Part shown: positions 7,972-16,225 of the stretch, piece after piece
Position numbering within the stretch: position 1 is the stretch's first letter
Layout: each line of letters begins with the position of its first letter
Assembly: GCA_963751335.1 (NCBI GenBank)
Contig: CAVVUB010000008.1
Coordinates: 1,488,001-1,552,000, forward strand
Length of the DNA: 64,000 nucleotides
Direction: 5' to 3'
DNA from: Bog-473 sp963751335
Lineage (GTDB): Bacteria; Actinomycetota; Acidimicrobiia; Acidimicrobiales; RAAP-2
The notes under the pieces: model-generated
Databases searched by the model: none
Told to the model about the DNA's origin: nothing
The model's input: only the letters and a program-made list of their open reading frames with translations
Made by a program: the position numbers and the translations under genes

Positions 7972-9390
7972 CTAGCGCTGCATCGCCTTGGTCTCGACGA
8001 ACTCCTCGAGGCCGTACTTGCCCCGCTCGCGCCCGATGCCGGACTGCTTGTAGCCACCGAAAGGAGCGGACGGGTTGAAGTTGCCGCCGTTGATGTCGAC
8101 CTGGCCGGTCCGCATCTGGCGAGCCACCCGCTCGGCTCGGCCGGTGTCGGCACTCCACACCGCGCCGGCCAACCCGTAGGGCGTGTCGTTGGCGATCTCG
8201 ATGGCCTCTTCCTCGGTGTCGTAGGGGATGATCGAGAGGACCGGCCCGAAGATCTCCTCCCGGGCAATGGTCATCTCCGGGGTGACCTCCGAGAAGATGG
8301 TCGACTGCACATAGAAGCCCTTGTCGAGCCCTTCTGGTGCCTCGGCCCCGCCGACGACCAGCTTGGCCCCCTCCTCGATGCCCTTCTTGATGTAGCCGCG
8401 CACCCGGTCGCGCTGGACACTCGAGACCAGTGGCCCGAGCAGCTTGCCGGCCTCGAACGGGTCACCGGGGGCGAAGCCCGCCGCGGCACCGGCCGCCAGC
8501 TCCTCCACCTCGGCCAGCTTGCTGCGGGGCACCAGCATCCGGGTGAGGGCCGAGCAGGTCTGGCCCGAGTTCATGTAGCAGCCGAAGACCCCGGCCGGGA
8601 CGGCCGTGGCGAAGTCGGCGTCGTCGAGGAGGATGTTGGCCGACTTGCCGCCCAGCTCGAGCGACACCGGCTTGATGTTCTCGGCCGCCAACTGCATGAC
8701 CCGCCGCCCGGCCCGGGTCGAGCCGGTGAAGGACACCATGTCGACCTTGGGGTGGGAGGCGATGGCCTCGCCGACCACCGGCCCGACGCCGGTGACCAGG
8801 TTGAAGACGCCGGCGGGCAGGCCGACCTCGTGGATCACCTCGGCCAGGATGAAGGCGTTGATCGGCGCCACCTCGCTGGGCTTGAGGACGACGGTGCAGC
8901 CGACGGCCAGGGCCGGCGCCACCTTGAGGGCGATCTGGTAGAGCGGGAAGTTCCACGGCGTGATGGCGCCGACGACACCGACCGGCTCGTGCACGACGAG
9001 TGAGTTGCCGATCTCCTCTTCCCACGGGAAGCTCTCCGCCGCGTTGGCCGCGTCGGCGAAGGCCCCGGCCGGCAGCCCGACCTGGATCGAACCCGACAGC
9101 GTCATGGGCATGCCGACCTCGTGCGAGATGATCTGGGCCACCTCGTCGGTCCGGGCGGCCAGGGCCTCGCTGATGCGCTTGAGCAGCTTGCCGCGCTCCT
9201 CGCGCGAGGTGGCGGCCCAGGCGGGGAAGGCGGCCGCCGCGGCCTGGGCGGCCTTGTCGACGTCCTCGGGCGTGCCTTCGGGGATGGTGGCGAAGACCTC
9301 CTCGGTGGCGGAGTCGATGACCTCGAGGGTCCCGCTACCGGTGGACGGGACCCAAGCCCCGTTGATGTAGATCTTGTCGCGCACGTCCAT
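7972..9390 (-). CDS. NAD(P)-dependent aldehyde dehydrogenase
   Basis: 472 aa, the standard length of the ALDH superfamily, which oxidises aldehydes to acids. Catalytic Cys279 sits in NSGQTCSAL and the general base Glu245 in SLELGGKS. The cofactor site shows GAITPWNFPL (about 141-150), VVLKPSE and FTGSTRAG. The C-terminus has the EIFGPVL motif. ATG 9390 has GGGAGG 6 nt upstream, preferred over the in-frame ATG at 9420. It lies upstream of the hydrolase at 7083 on the same strand. It may oxidise the aldehyde produced by a nearby alcohol dehydrogenase, but the substrate is not readable. Confidence 0.92.
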   Translation of the reverse strand: MDVRDKIYINGAWVPSTGSGTLEVIDSATEEVFATIPEGTPEDVDKAAQAAAAAFPAWAATSREERGKLLKRISEALAARTDEVAQIISHEVGMPMTLSGSIQVGLPAGAFADAANAAESFPWEEEIGNSLVVHEPVGVVGAITPWNFPLYQIALKVAPALAVGCTVVLKPSEVAPINAFILAEVIHEVGLPAGVFNLVTGVGPVVGEAIASHPKVDMVSFTGSTRAGRRVMQLAAENIKPVSLELGGKSANILLDDADFATAVPAGVFGCYMNSGQTCSALTRMLVPRSKLAEVEELAAGAAAGFAPGDPFEAGKLLGPLVSSVQRDRVRGYIKKGIEEGAKLVVGGAEAPEGLDKGFYVQSTIFSEVTPEMTIAREEIFGPVLSIIPYDTEEEAIEIANDTPYGLAGAVWSADTGRAERVARQMRTGQVDINGGNFNPSAPFGGYKQSGIGRERGKYGLEEFVETKAMQR

Positions 9391-9494
9391 GGGAGGCCTC
9401 CCGCTCGATGATCGAATCACCCCTCACCCTACCCAGGGCGGCCGGCGAGCGCACCGGGCGGCCCGTGGCTCGGGCACGCCGCGCGTTCGGGGCG

Positions 9495-10382
9495 CTACGA
9501 CTTGCCGAGCAGCGGGTGGTCGCCCATGCCCACGGGCTGGAGGTGCTGGCCGAGCACCTCGTGGAAGTGGTCGGCCACCTCCTGGGGGCTCCAGCCGCCG
9601 TCACGCCACATGGTGGCGATCTGCCGCGGCGTCTGGAAGAGGGTGTAGGCGAACCCGGTGCGCCCGAGGACCTGGCCGTTCACGTAGGAGGCGTCTTCGG
9701 AGGCCAAGAACGCGATGAGCGGGGCGTTGAGGGCCGGGTTCTGGTCGGCCGGTGGCTCCTCCCCCTTGTAGAGGCCCTCGGTCATGCGGGTGAACCCGGC
9801 CGGCGCCACCGCGTTGACCGTGATGCCGTACTTGCCCAGCTCGAGAGCCCAGACGAAGGTCATGCCCATGATGGCGGCCTTGGCCGCCCCGTAGTTGGTC
9901 TGGCCGAAGTTGCCCCGCAGCCCGGCCGACGAGGTGATGTTGACGATCCGCCCGTATCCGGCGTCCTTCATCAGGGGGGCGGCGTGGCGCACCGTGTTGA
10001 ACGTGCCCTTCTGGTGCACCGCGATGACGGCGTCGTAGTCGGACTCGTCCATCTTGACCAGGGTGCGGTCCCGCACGATGCCGGCGTTGTTGACCACGAT
10101 GTCGATCTTCCCGAAGTTCTCCACCGCGGTTCCGATGATGCGTCCCGCGCCCTCGAAGTCGCTCACCGAGTCGTGGTTCGGCACTGCCGTGCCGCCGGCC
10201 GCCTCGATCTCGGCGCAGACCTGGGCGGCGGGATCCTCCTGCGTGCCCTCACCGCCGAGGGTCACGCCGACATCGTTGACCACGACCTTGGCCCCCTCTG
10301 CTGCCAGGCACAGGGCGATGTCCCGCCCGATGCCCCGACCAGCACCCGTCACGACTGCGGCACGATCCTCGAGAAGTCCCAT
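9495..10382 (-). CDS. Short-chain dehydrogenase/reductase, HSD17B4-like
   Basis: 295 aa, longer than a minimal SDR. TGAGRGIG nucleotide-binding loop (about 12-19), NNAG (98-101), Ser151, catalytic Tyr164 and Lys168 in NYGAAKAA. The C-terminal extension and the EGTQEDPAAQ insert resemble the 3-hydroxyacyl-CoA dehydrogenase domain of peroxisomal multifunctional enzyme 2, so oxidation of a 3-hydroxyacyl-CoA is the best guess. ATG 10382 is chosen because it gives the usual MGLL(E/D)DR start; a Shine-Dalgarno is weak. Divergent from the class II aldolase, with operator site B between them. Confidence 0.85.
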   Translation of the reverse strand: MGLLEDRAAVVTGAGRGIGRDIALCLAAEGAKVVVNDVGVTLGGEGTQEDPAAQVCAEIEAAGGTAVPNHDSVSDFEGAGRIIGTAVENFGKIDIVVNNAGIVRDRTLVKMDESDYDAVIAVHQKGTFNTVRHAAPLMKDAGYGRIVNITSSAGLRGNFGQTNYGAAKAAIMGMTFVWALELGKYGITVNAVAPAGFTRMTEGLYKGEEPPADQNPALNAPLIAFLASEDASYVNGQVLGRTGFAYTLFQTPRQIATMWRDGGWSPQEVADHFHEVLGQHLQPVGMGDHPLLGKS

Positions 10383-10418
10383 GGCGGCGCACCTTATCCC
10401 CGCCCACCCTGACCATTC

Positions 10419-10436
10419 CCTGACATGCGTGTCAGG
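10419..10436. promoter_or_regulatory. Palindromic operator, site B
   Basis: CCTGACATGCGTGTCAGG, a perfect 7-bp inverted repeat with a 4-bp centre (CCTGACA/TGTCAGG). It lies between the divergent SDR and aldolase genes. It precedes a rightward TACGAT -10 (10454-10459) by 17 bp, so it would cover the -35 of that promoter. Confidence 0.65.
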
Positions 10437-10515
10437 CATTGCCACCGCCGCTGTACGATCTGGCGATCAGCGGGCGAAGGGGTCGCCCCACAACCGAGCG
10501 GTGAGGAGCCCGGCC

Positions 10516-11157
10516 ATGGCCACCTTCATAGAGGACGCACCCGAGAAGATCGTCGCCGCAGCCAAAAAGCTCCTGGAAAAGGGCTTGGTCGAGGGCACCT
10601 CGGGCAACATCTCGGCCCGCATGGAGGACGGCAACATCGCCTGCACCCCGTCCTCGCTCGACTACGAGATCATGACCGTCGACGACATCGTCATCGTGAA
10701 TCCGGCCGGCGACGTGGTGGCCGGTGAGCGTGGCCCGACCTCGGAGAAGTACCTGCACCTGGCCGTGATGAACGCCTACGAGGACATCGGGGTCTGCATC
10801 CACTCGCACGCCGTCCACGCCACGATGTTCGCCGTGGCTCACCACGACATCCCGAGCTGCATCGACGAGTTCACCGTCTACCTGGGCGGCGACATCCGCT
10901 GCACCGAGTATGCGCCCAGTGGCTCGCCCGACCTGGCCGAGCAGGTCGTCAAGGCGCTCGAGGACCGGGGCGCTGCCCTCATCGCCAACCACGGCATGGT
11001 GGCCATCGGGACGACGATGGAGAAGACCATGCACAACACCGCGCTGGTCGAGCGCTCGGCCAAGATCATCTGGGGGGCCAAGCAGCTGGGCACCATCTAC
11101 CCGTTGCCCGAGAAGACCAACGCCAAGTTCGCCTCGGTTTACCCGTACATGCGATAG
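10516..11157 (+). CDS. Class II aldolase/adducin family protein
   Basis: 213 aa, typical of the fuculose-phosphate aldolase/ribulose-phosphate epimerase-like family, which uses a divalent metal to cleave or rearrange sugar-type substrates. Seen: GTSGNISAR substrate loop (about 27-35), TPSS, the metal ligands in HSHAVHAT (about 94-101) and NHG near residue 157. ATG 10516 has GAGGAG upstream. Five nt separate it from the RidA gene, so they form one operon. The substrate is unknown; with SDR, RidA and lyase neighbours, a small hydroxy-acid is plausible. Confidence 0.85.
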   Translation: MATFIEDAPEKIVAAAKKLLEKGLVEGTSGNISARMEDGNIACTPSSLDYEIMTVDDIVIVNPAGDVVAGERGPTSEKYLHLAVMNAYEDIGVCIHSHAVHATMFAVAHHDIPSCIDEFTVYLGGDIRCTEYAPSGSPDLAEQVVKALEDRGAALIANHGMVAIGTTMEKTMHNTALVERSAKIIWGAKQLGTIYPLPEKTNAKFASVYPYMR

Positions 11158-11162
11158 GCGAC

Positions 11163-11633
11163 ATGAGCGACGGCACCATCCGGGCCAGGCTGAGCGAGCT
11201 GGGACTCACCCTGCACGGGCCCCACCCGCCCCACGACCCCCTCGATGCCGTGGTCGTGCACGACGGGGTCGCCCGCACCTCGGGCCAGTTGCCCCGGATC
11301 GACGGGAAGCTGACCTGCCTGGGCCACCTGGGCGCCGAGGTCACCGTCGAGGAGGGCCGGGAGGCCGCCGCCGTGTGTGCGCTCAATGCGCTCGCCGTCC
11401 TCGAGGCCGAGCTCGGCTCGCTCGATCGCATCGAACGGGTGCTCACGGTGACCGGTTTCGTCGCGTCGGCGCCCGACTTCGACCAGCAGCCCGCCGTGAT
11501 CGACGGGGCCAGCCAGGTGCTGGCCGATGTGTTCGGCGAGGCTGGTCGCCACACCCGTTCAGCCGTAGGCGTGGCCGCGCTGCCCCGGCGCGGCGCGGTC
11601 GAGATCGAAGTGACGGTCGCCCTCAGGGCTTGA
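11163..11633 (+). CDS. RidA/YjgF-family deaminase-like protein
   Basis: 156 aa, of the RidA subgroup with a longer C-terminus. The family hydrolyses reactive enamine/imine intermediates. Seen: ARTSGQLP near residues 37-44, the GREAAAVCALNAL helix, the long VLTVTGFVASAPDF strand, and RSAVGVAALPR with the substrate-binding Arg near residue 132. Second gene of the aldolase operon, starting 5 nt after the previous stop. It overlaps the convergent PEP-mutase-like gene by 11 bp. Confidence 0.88.
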   Translation: MSDGTIRARLSELGLTLHGPHPPHDPLDAVVVHDGVARTSGQLPRIDGKLTCLGHLGAEVTVEEGREAAAVCALNALAVLEAELGSLDRIERVLTVTGFVASAPDFDQQPAVIDGASQVLADVFGEAGRHTRSAVGVAALPRRGAVEIEVTVALRA

Positions 11634-12471
11634 CGAAGGCCCCCTGCATGGCCGGCTGTACCGCGCCGGCCTGCTCCCAGTAGTTCGTCGTCCCCTGCTC
11701 CTGGAGCTGACGCACCGCCTCGACGGCGAAGCCGTAGCTCGCGGCGGCGATGGCGCCCCCGACGGAGATGCGGCTGACGCCGAGCTCGGCCAGTGCACCG
11801 ATGGCGGGCGCACGGGGCGTCACCAGCACGCTGACCGGTCGGTCGACGGCCGCCATCAACGTGCGCAGCTCGGCCGGGTCGACCAGGCGGGGAGCGAAGA
11901 GCACGTCGGCGCCGGCCTCCTGGTAGGTCTGGAGTCGGGTGATGGTGTCGGCCAGGTCGACCCGGCCGTGGAGATAGTTCTCGGCGCGTGCCGTCAGCAC
12001 GAAGCGGACCGGTCCCGAGTGCGCCGCCTCGGCCGCGGCCCGCACCCGTTCCGCCGCCTCAGCCAGCTCGTAGATGGGCGCGTCCGTGTTGCGGGTGAAA
12101 TCCTCGACCGATCCACCGGCCAGCCCCCGCGCGATGGCCGACGTAATGGTGGCGGCCACCCCCTCGGGGTCGTCGGCGAAGCCGTCCTCGAGATCGGCCG
12201 ACACCGGAATCTCGACGGCGTCGACCAACTCGCTGCAGTGCTCGAGGACCTCCTCCCGGCTCATGGCTCCGTCCAGGCGACCCCGGCTGGCGGCGAAGCC
12301 ACCGCTGGTGGTGGCGATGGCGCCGACGCCCAACGATTCGAAGAGCTTGGCCGAGCCGACATCCCAGGCGTTGGGCATCAGGAGCGGGGACCTCGCCACG
12401 TGCAGGGCCAGGAAGCGCTGCGCCTTCTCGACTGGACTGGTGCGGCCGGCCTGATTCGTGGGGGAGGTCAT
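11623..12471 (-). CDS. Isocitrate lyase/PEP mutase family protein
   Basis: 282 aa, the length of the PEP mutase/2-methylisocitrate lyase-like group. It has the metal-binding SADLEDGFADDP segment (about residues 95-106), GGFAASRG near 57-64, LTARAENYLHG and SVLVTPRAP. The KKCGH loop of true isocitrate lyases is absent, so the reaction is C-C or P-C bond chemistry on an unidentified carboxylate, possibly oxaloacetate-type. ATG 12471. Co-directional with the VOC gene 34 bp upstream. Confidence 0.82.
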   Translation of the reverse strand: MTSPTNQAGRTSPVEKAQRFLALHVARSPLLMPNAWDVGSAKLFESLGVGAIATTSGGFAASRGRLDGAMSREEVLEHCSELVDAVEIPVSADLEDGFADDPEGVAATITSAIARGLAGGSVEDFTRNTDAPIYELAEAAERVRAAAEAAHSGPVRFVLTARAENYLHGRVDLADTITRLQTYQEAGADVLFAPRLVDPAELRTLMAAVDRPVSVLVTPRAPAIGALAELGVSRISVGGAIAAASYGFAVEAVRQLQEQGTTNYWEQAGAVQPAMQGAFVKP

Positions 12472-12505
12472 GTCCGCACCGTACCGGCGCGCGGTGACAG
12501 GGTGA

Positions 12506-12970
12506 TCAGCTGGCCGCGGCGGCCTGTTCGGGGAACTCCCAGTACTGGATCTCGCAGGTCATCGGCAGGAGGTAACTCAGGTACAGCGAGTGAATCTTCA
12601 CCATGCCCTGGTCGTCCATGTGCAGGTCGATGAGCTCCATCCGATCGTCCTTGCGTTGGAACTCCTTGGCCCGCTGCTGAATGCCCTGGAGGTCCTCGAA
12701 CGAGTTGACGGCGAAGCCGTAGTGATCCATGCGCGGGCAGCGCATCGGGTCGTCCTCCCTGATGAGAAAGATGAACTGGTCCCAGTGGACGCAACTCAAG
12801 ATGAGGCGTCGTTTGTCCTCGGTCATGACGGCGATCTCGTCGAAGCCGAGGACAGCCTTGAAGAAGCCGCACACGTCGGTCCGGTTCGTCTCGTCGAGCA
12901 GGTCGGCCGGCAACGACATGGCGACGTGATTGAAGCGGGGATTCCCCGACGGATAGAAGGGATGTGGCAT
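12506..12970 (-). CDS. VOC-family (glyoxalase/dioxygenase-fold) protein
   Basis: 154 aa. Paired beta-alpha-beta-beta-beta units with FNHVAMSLPA (first metal-ligand strand, His15), LILSCVHWDQFIFL and DHYGFAVNSFEDL (His82). These patterns mark the vicinal-oxygen-chelate superfamily, which includes glyoxalases, epimerases and extradiol dioxygenases. Short length favours a lyase or isomerase over a ring-cleaving dioxygenase. Its ATG overlaps the TGA of the alcohol dehydrogenase by one base (ATG 12970, stop 12970-12972), so the two are translated together. Substrate unknown. Confidence 0.75.
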   Translation of the reverse strand: MPHPFYPSGNPRFNHVAMSLPADLLDETNRTDVCGFFKAVLGFDEIAVMTEDKRRLILSCVHWDQFIFLIREDDPMRCPRMDHYGFAVNSFEDLQGIQQRAKEFQRKDDRMELIDLHMDDQGMVKIHSLYLSYLLPMTCEIQYWEFPEQAAAAS

Positions 12971-14043
12971 CAGCTTCCACCTCCTGGTGCAACCATGACC
13001 TTGCCGGCGATGCGCCCGACGGCCAGGTCCTCGAGTGCGTCGCGGATCCCGTCGAGGGCGATCTCGTCGGGATCGATCAGGAGGTCACACGGAAACCCGT
13101 CCGAGGCGAGCAGTTCGAGCGCCTTTTCGAAGCCGCCGAGGTCGTAGACGAACGAGCCTGTCACGGTCAGTTCGTTGAGGATCATCCGGTTGATGTCGAA
13201 GGTCGGGTGGTCGATGCCGGCGCCCACCATGACGAGGATGCCGCCGCGAGCCACCTGGCAGAAGCCGGCCTCGAGGGCGGCCCGGTGACCCGAGCACTCC
13301 AGGACGACGTGGGCGGCCCTCGACGACTGGCGCTCCGGCTCCCACGACGGGAACACCTCGAGATCGGACGGGTCCACGATCTCCCTGGCGCCGAGTTTGC
13401 CGGCCAGCTCGCGCCGTCCCGGATTCGGCTCGACCACGGTGACGTCGTCGATGCCCGTGGCGCGCAGGGCGGCAACGCTCAACGCCCCGATGGGGCCGGC
13501 CCCGAACACCATCACGGAGTCTCCGGGCTGTACGCCCGAGCGCGTGATGCCGTGCATGGCGACCGAGAGCGGCTCGGCCAGGGCCGCGTGGCGCGGCGCC
13601 AGGCCGTCGGGGAGACGCAGGACACCGGCCGCCCGGCACAAGATGTACTCGGCGAAGGCACCATCGCTGTGGCTGTTCGTCATGTCGTTGCGGTTCTCGC
13701 ACTGCGACGGCTTGCCCTCCCGGCAACGCCGGCACGTGCCGCAGCGCGGTGAGGAGCCGCCGACCACGAGCTCACCCACCGACCAGGCGGTGACGTTGTC
13801 CCCGACGGAGGCGATCGTCCCGCTCCACTCGTGCCCCGCCACAACCCCTGGCGGCAGCCCCCAGCCGTCGCGCAGTTGGTGGATGTCGGACCCGCAGATG
13901 CCGCATGAGTGCACCCGGACGACGATCTCGTCCGGGCCCGGCTGCGGCACCGGACGTTCTTCGACCGTGATGACCCCCGGCGACTGGTACACCGCCGCCG
14001 CCATGACCGCGGGGAGCGGCCCCCCCGATGATGAACCTGACAT
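12970..14043 (-). CDS. Zinc-dependent medium-chain alcohol dehydrogenase
   Basis: 357 aa, full length. Catalytic zinc ligands in SCGICGSDIH and GHEWSG; structural zinc loop CGTCRRCREGKPSQC (four Cys, about residues 101-115); NAD-binding VFGAGPIGAL. It oxidises a secondary alcohol or polyol to a ketone, of the threonine/sorbitol dehydrogenase type. Start: ATG 14043 follows a TAGCCT -10 box by 7 nt, the same spacing as at the GTG start at 25949, so a leaderless start MSGSS is favoured. A later ATG (14004) is the alternative. Operator site C covers this start. Coupled to the VOC gene downstream. Confidence 0.88.
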   Translation of the reverse strand: MSGSSSGGPLPAVMAAAVYQSPGVITVEERPVPQPGPDEIVVRVHSCGICGSDIHQLRDGWGLPPGVVAGHEWSGTIASVGDNVTAWSVGELVVGGSSPRCGTCRRCREGKPSQCENRNDMTNSHSDGAFAEYILCRAAGVLRLPDGLAPRHAALAEPLSVAMHGITRSGVQPGDSVMVFGAGPIGALSVAALRATGIDDVTVVEPNPGRRELAGKLGAREIVDPSDLEVFPSWEPERQSSRAAHVVLECSGHRAALEAGFCQVARGGILVMVGAGIDHPTFDINRMILNELTVTGSFVYDLGGFEKALELLASDGFPCDLLIDPDEIALDGIRDALEDLAVGRIAGKVMVAPGGGS

Positions 14044-14056
14044 AGGCGTCAGGCTA
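14036..14056 (-). promoter_or_regulatory. Leaderless promoter with palindromic operator, site C
   Basis: On the minus strand TAGCCT (14051-14056) is a TANNNT -10. The palindrome CCTGAC (14048-14053 minus) / GTCAGG (14036-14041 minus), 6-bp spacer, overlaps the -10 and reaches the ATG at 14043-14041. A bound repressor would block both polymerase and initiation. Confidence 0.65.
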
Positions 14057-14746
14057 CGCGTTCGCCCCCAGCCAGGCGAGCCCCCCGCTCAGGTGGCGCA
14101 GGAAGACCGGGAGTTCCCAGGCCAGGGGGAAGTGACCGAGCGCGGTGTAGAAGCTGCGGGCCGGGCCGTCCTCCACGCACCAGGCGAGCGGAAACCCGCA
14201 ACCGGGGACGCGACCGCCCGGCGCCGAGAGGTCCACCTGCCCATCGGCCAGGCGCAGGAGGACCCGGGCGTCGGGCCGCAGGTCCTTGAACAGGTAGACC
14301 TCGTCGGTCCAGTCCCACTGCTGGCCGATGTGGGCCGTGGCCGGATGGTCCTCGTCGACGACGTCGATGGCGAACTGCTGGGTCCACGGATGCCCGTCGA
14401 AGCGCGCCCCGAGCATCGCCCCGTACTCGGGCCACGTGTGGCTGGCGTCGGTGGCGGAGTGGACGCCGAGCAGGCCGAGCCTTCCGTCGCGCCACGAGGA
14501 GAAGATCGCCTCCTTCAGCTCGGGCGACCACGGCGTCTCCCCGATGGTGAAGAGGGCCAGGACACGGGCGGCCTCCACGTGCTCGGGCGACACATCACGC
14601 ACGTCGCTGACCGCCACCGGGTGTAGCCCGGCCATGTCGGCCAGCTGCGACAGTCCGACCAGGGCCTGGGCGAGGGTGCCGTGCACGCCGGCGGGAGAGT
14701 CGACGTACGGCGCCACCTGGGTGACGATGAGCATGTCCGCAGCCAT
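14054..14746 (-). CDS. ThuA-like domain protein
   Basis: 230 aa matching the ThuA-like (type 1 glutamine amidotransferase fold) family: VTQVAPYVDSPAGVHGT at the N-terminus, LLGVHSATDASHTWPEYGAMLGA near residues 107-130, and the C-terminal RSFYTALGHFPLAWE helix typical of the family. Function is not established; members occur in sugar and glycoside catabolism loci. No membrane segment. ATG 14746 lacks a Shine-Dalgarno; ATG 14734 is an alternative. The stop is followed within 10 bp by the alcohol dehydrogenase start and its promoter. Confidence 0.75.
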   Translation of the reverse strand: MAADMLIVTQVAPYVDSPAGVHGTLAQALVGLSQLADMAGLHPVAVSDVRDVSPEHVEAARVLALFTIGETPWSPELKEAIFSSWRDGRLGLLGVHSATDASHTWPEYGAMLGARFDGHPWTQQFAIDVVDEDHPATAHIGQQWDWTDEVYLFKDLRPDARVLLRLADGQVDLSAPGGRVPGCGFPLAWCVEDGPARSFYTALGHFPLAWELPVFLRHLSGGLAWLGANA

Positions 14747-14819
14747 GCGCGGAGTGTACGGCTGGTGCGCCTCCCCCGCCCGATGATCGAATGCGTCCGC
14801 ACCCAACGAGGAGGACGAC

Positions 14820-15479
14820 GTGAGCACGACGAACAGCCCGAACAGCCCCGAGGAGATGGCACGAGAACTGAGCGAACTGGGATCGGCCACGCTGGGAGAG
14901 TCGGGCGGACGAGCCGCCCATCGCCGGCTCCGCCCGGCCTGGCCCGGCGCCCGCATCGCCGCACCCGCCTACCCGGTGGGCTGCGCCCCGGGCGACAACC
15001 TGGCCGTCCACGTGGCGGTGACGAAGGCACCGCGAGGGAGCGTGCTCGTGGTCGACGTCGGGCAGGTGGCCGATCGCGGCTACTGGGGCGAGGTGTTGAC
15101 CACCGCCGCCGAATCGGCCGGGTTGGCCGGGTTGGTGCTCGACGGCGGCGTGCGTGACGTCGGCGCACTCGAGGCCCATCGTTTCCCGGTCTTCTCGGCG
15201 ACCATTGCGCTGACCGGGGCCAGCAAGGACAAGCCGGGCACCGTCGGTGCTCCGGTGCGCGTGGGCGGAGTCGAGGTCTCGGCGGGGGACTGGGTCGTCG
15301 CCGACGTCGACGGAGTGGCCTTCATTCCCGCAGCTTCGGTGGACGAGGTCCGCGAAGCCGGCCGGGCCCGCGAACGTAAGGAAGCCGGCTTCTTCGAGGC
15401 GCTCCGCTCGGGCTCGACGACGGTGGAGCTCCTGGGGCTCGACGCGTCGCTCGTGCGGAGAGAGCGGCTGAGCGGCTGA
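14820..15479 (+). CDS. RraA-family protein (aldolase/demethylmenaquinone-methyltransferase-like)
   Basis: 219 aa. RraA fold with PAYPVGCAPGDNLAVHVA, VVDVGQVADRGYWGEVL (about residues 77-93) and the metal/substrate loop LVLDGGVRDVGAL near 105-117. Non-RNase-regulator members of this family are 4-hydroxy-4-methyl-2-oxoglutarate/oxaloacetate aldolases, the better reading here given the catabolic neighbours. GTG 14820 is preceded by GAGGAGG. The last six codons (RRERLSG) and the stop are formed by the GAGCGGCT repeat array, so the C-terminus appears to have been rewritten by the repeat. Divergent from the ThuA-like gene. Confidence 0.78.
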   Translation: MSTTNSPNSPEEMARELSELGSATLGESGGRAAHRRLRPAWPGARIAAPAYPVGCAPGDNLAVHVAVTKAPRGSVLVVDVGQVADRGYWGEVLTTAAESAGLAGLVLDGGVRDVGALEAHRFPVFSATIALTGASKDKPGTVGAPVRVGGVEVSAGDWVVADVDGVAFIPAASVDEVREAGRARERKEAGFFEALRSGSTTVELLGLDASLVRRERLSG

Positions 15480-15499
15480 GCGGCTGAGCGGCTGAGCGG
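15462..15499 (+). repeat. 8-bp tandem array (GAGCGGCT), copy 1
   Basis: Four exact units (15462-15493) plus a partial one. The array spans the end of the RraA-like gene. A sister array with the same strand and unit stands at 16170-16224. Confidence 0.9.
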
Positions 15500-15504
15500 A
15501 GCTC

Positions 15505-15577
15505 TCAGGTGTGGCCGACGGACGTGTGGGTCACGACGCGGCGTACCGCCTCGTCGTGGTGGGTCTGGTGTGCGCGC
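15505..15577 (-). pseudogene. Duplicated C-terminal fragment of the RDD gene
   Basis: The minus strand reads QTHHDEAVRRVVTHTSVGHT then TGA. This aligns residue for residue with the end of the intact RDD protein (QTLHDKAVRSVVINKSVGYP, stop at 16226), about 50% identical. Only about 20-24 codons are present, with no start. The fragment abuts array copy 1 just as the intact gene abuts array copy 2. Confidence 0.75.
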
Positions 15578-15581
15578 TCGG

Positions 15582-15983
15582 TCAAGGCACCATTGCCCAG
15601 ACCAGTTTGACGTGGTCGACCTCGCCGGACGTCAGGGTGATGTTCACCGGTTGCCCGCACGTACCCAAGGTTCCCGCGCTCGATGAGGACGGGCCACAGC
15701 CGATGACGGTGTAGTTGCCCGCGGAGAGCGAAATCTTGAAGTGGCCCGATGGTCCCACGTGGTGAACGAGCGTTATTGGCGTCACCGAGTCGAACTCAAC
15801 CTCCACTGATCCGGACGTGGGGTGGAACTTGCCCGGGAAGGCACCGCCCTCGTAGCCGAGCTTGCCGACCAGTTGGGCCTGCGAGCCGGTGGTCGGCGCG
15901 GCATGCGCGGGAACTGCGCCCAGGGCGAGTGTTGCGATACTGGCGGCCGGAACCGCCAGAGCCAAATTGGTCAGGCGTCTCAT
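15582..15983 (-). CDS. Small secreted protein
   Basis: 133 aa, not a recognised family. A Sec signal peptide is clear: MRRLTN, a hydrophobic run to about residue 24 and the AHA/AP cleavage site near residue 29. The mature part is beta-rich, with SGSVEVEFDSVTPITLVHHV and HFKISLSAGNYTVIGCG, resembling a carboxypeptidase-regulatory or Ig-like sandwich, and two Cys that could form a disulphide. Exported, possibly surface-associated. ATG 15983 has AAGGGAG at 7 nt. It sits exactly between the two copies of the RDD-tail/repeat duplication. Confidence 0.65.
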   Translation of the reverse strand: MRRLTNLALAVPAASIATLALGAVPAHAAPTTGSQAQLVGKLGYEGGAFPGKFHPTSGSVEVEFDSVTPITLVHHVGPSGHFKISLSAGNYTVIGCGPSSSSAGTLGTCGQPVNITLTSGEVDHVKLVWAMVP

Positions 15984-16169
15984 GGTTTCTCCCTTTGCAT
16001 CAAGACAAAGACCACTCGCCGTGGCGGAGTCCGGCTTGGCGACACGCCCCGCCGAACGAGTGATCGCTCACCCTCTCCAATCACGAATCGTGCCACGAGG
16101 TCGGGCGTGCGGCAAGCGAATTCTCTGTGACGCGACAACACCCGGCCGGTGCTGGAGGCTGCAGCGGCG

Positions 16170-16224
16170 GAGCGGCTGTGTGGCTGAGCGGCTGAGCGGC
16201 CGAGCGGCTGAGCGGCTGAGCGGC
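16170..16224 (+). repeat. 8-bp tandem array (GAGCGGCT), copy 2
   Basis: Seven units between 16170 and 16224: five identical or nearly so, one GTGTGGCT and one GAGCGGCC variant. It ends one base before the stop codon of the RDD gene (16226). Confidence 0.9.
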
Positions 16225-16225
16225 G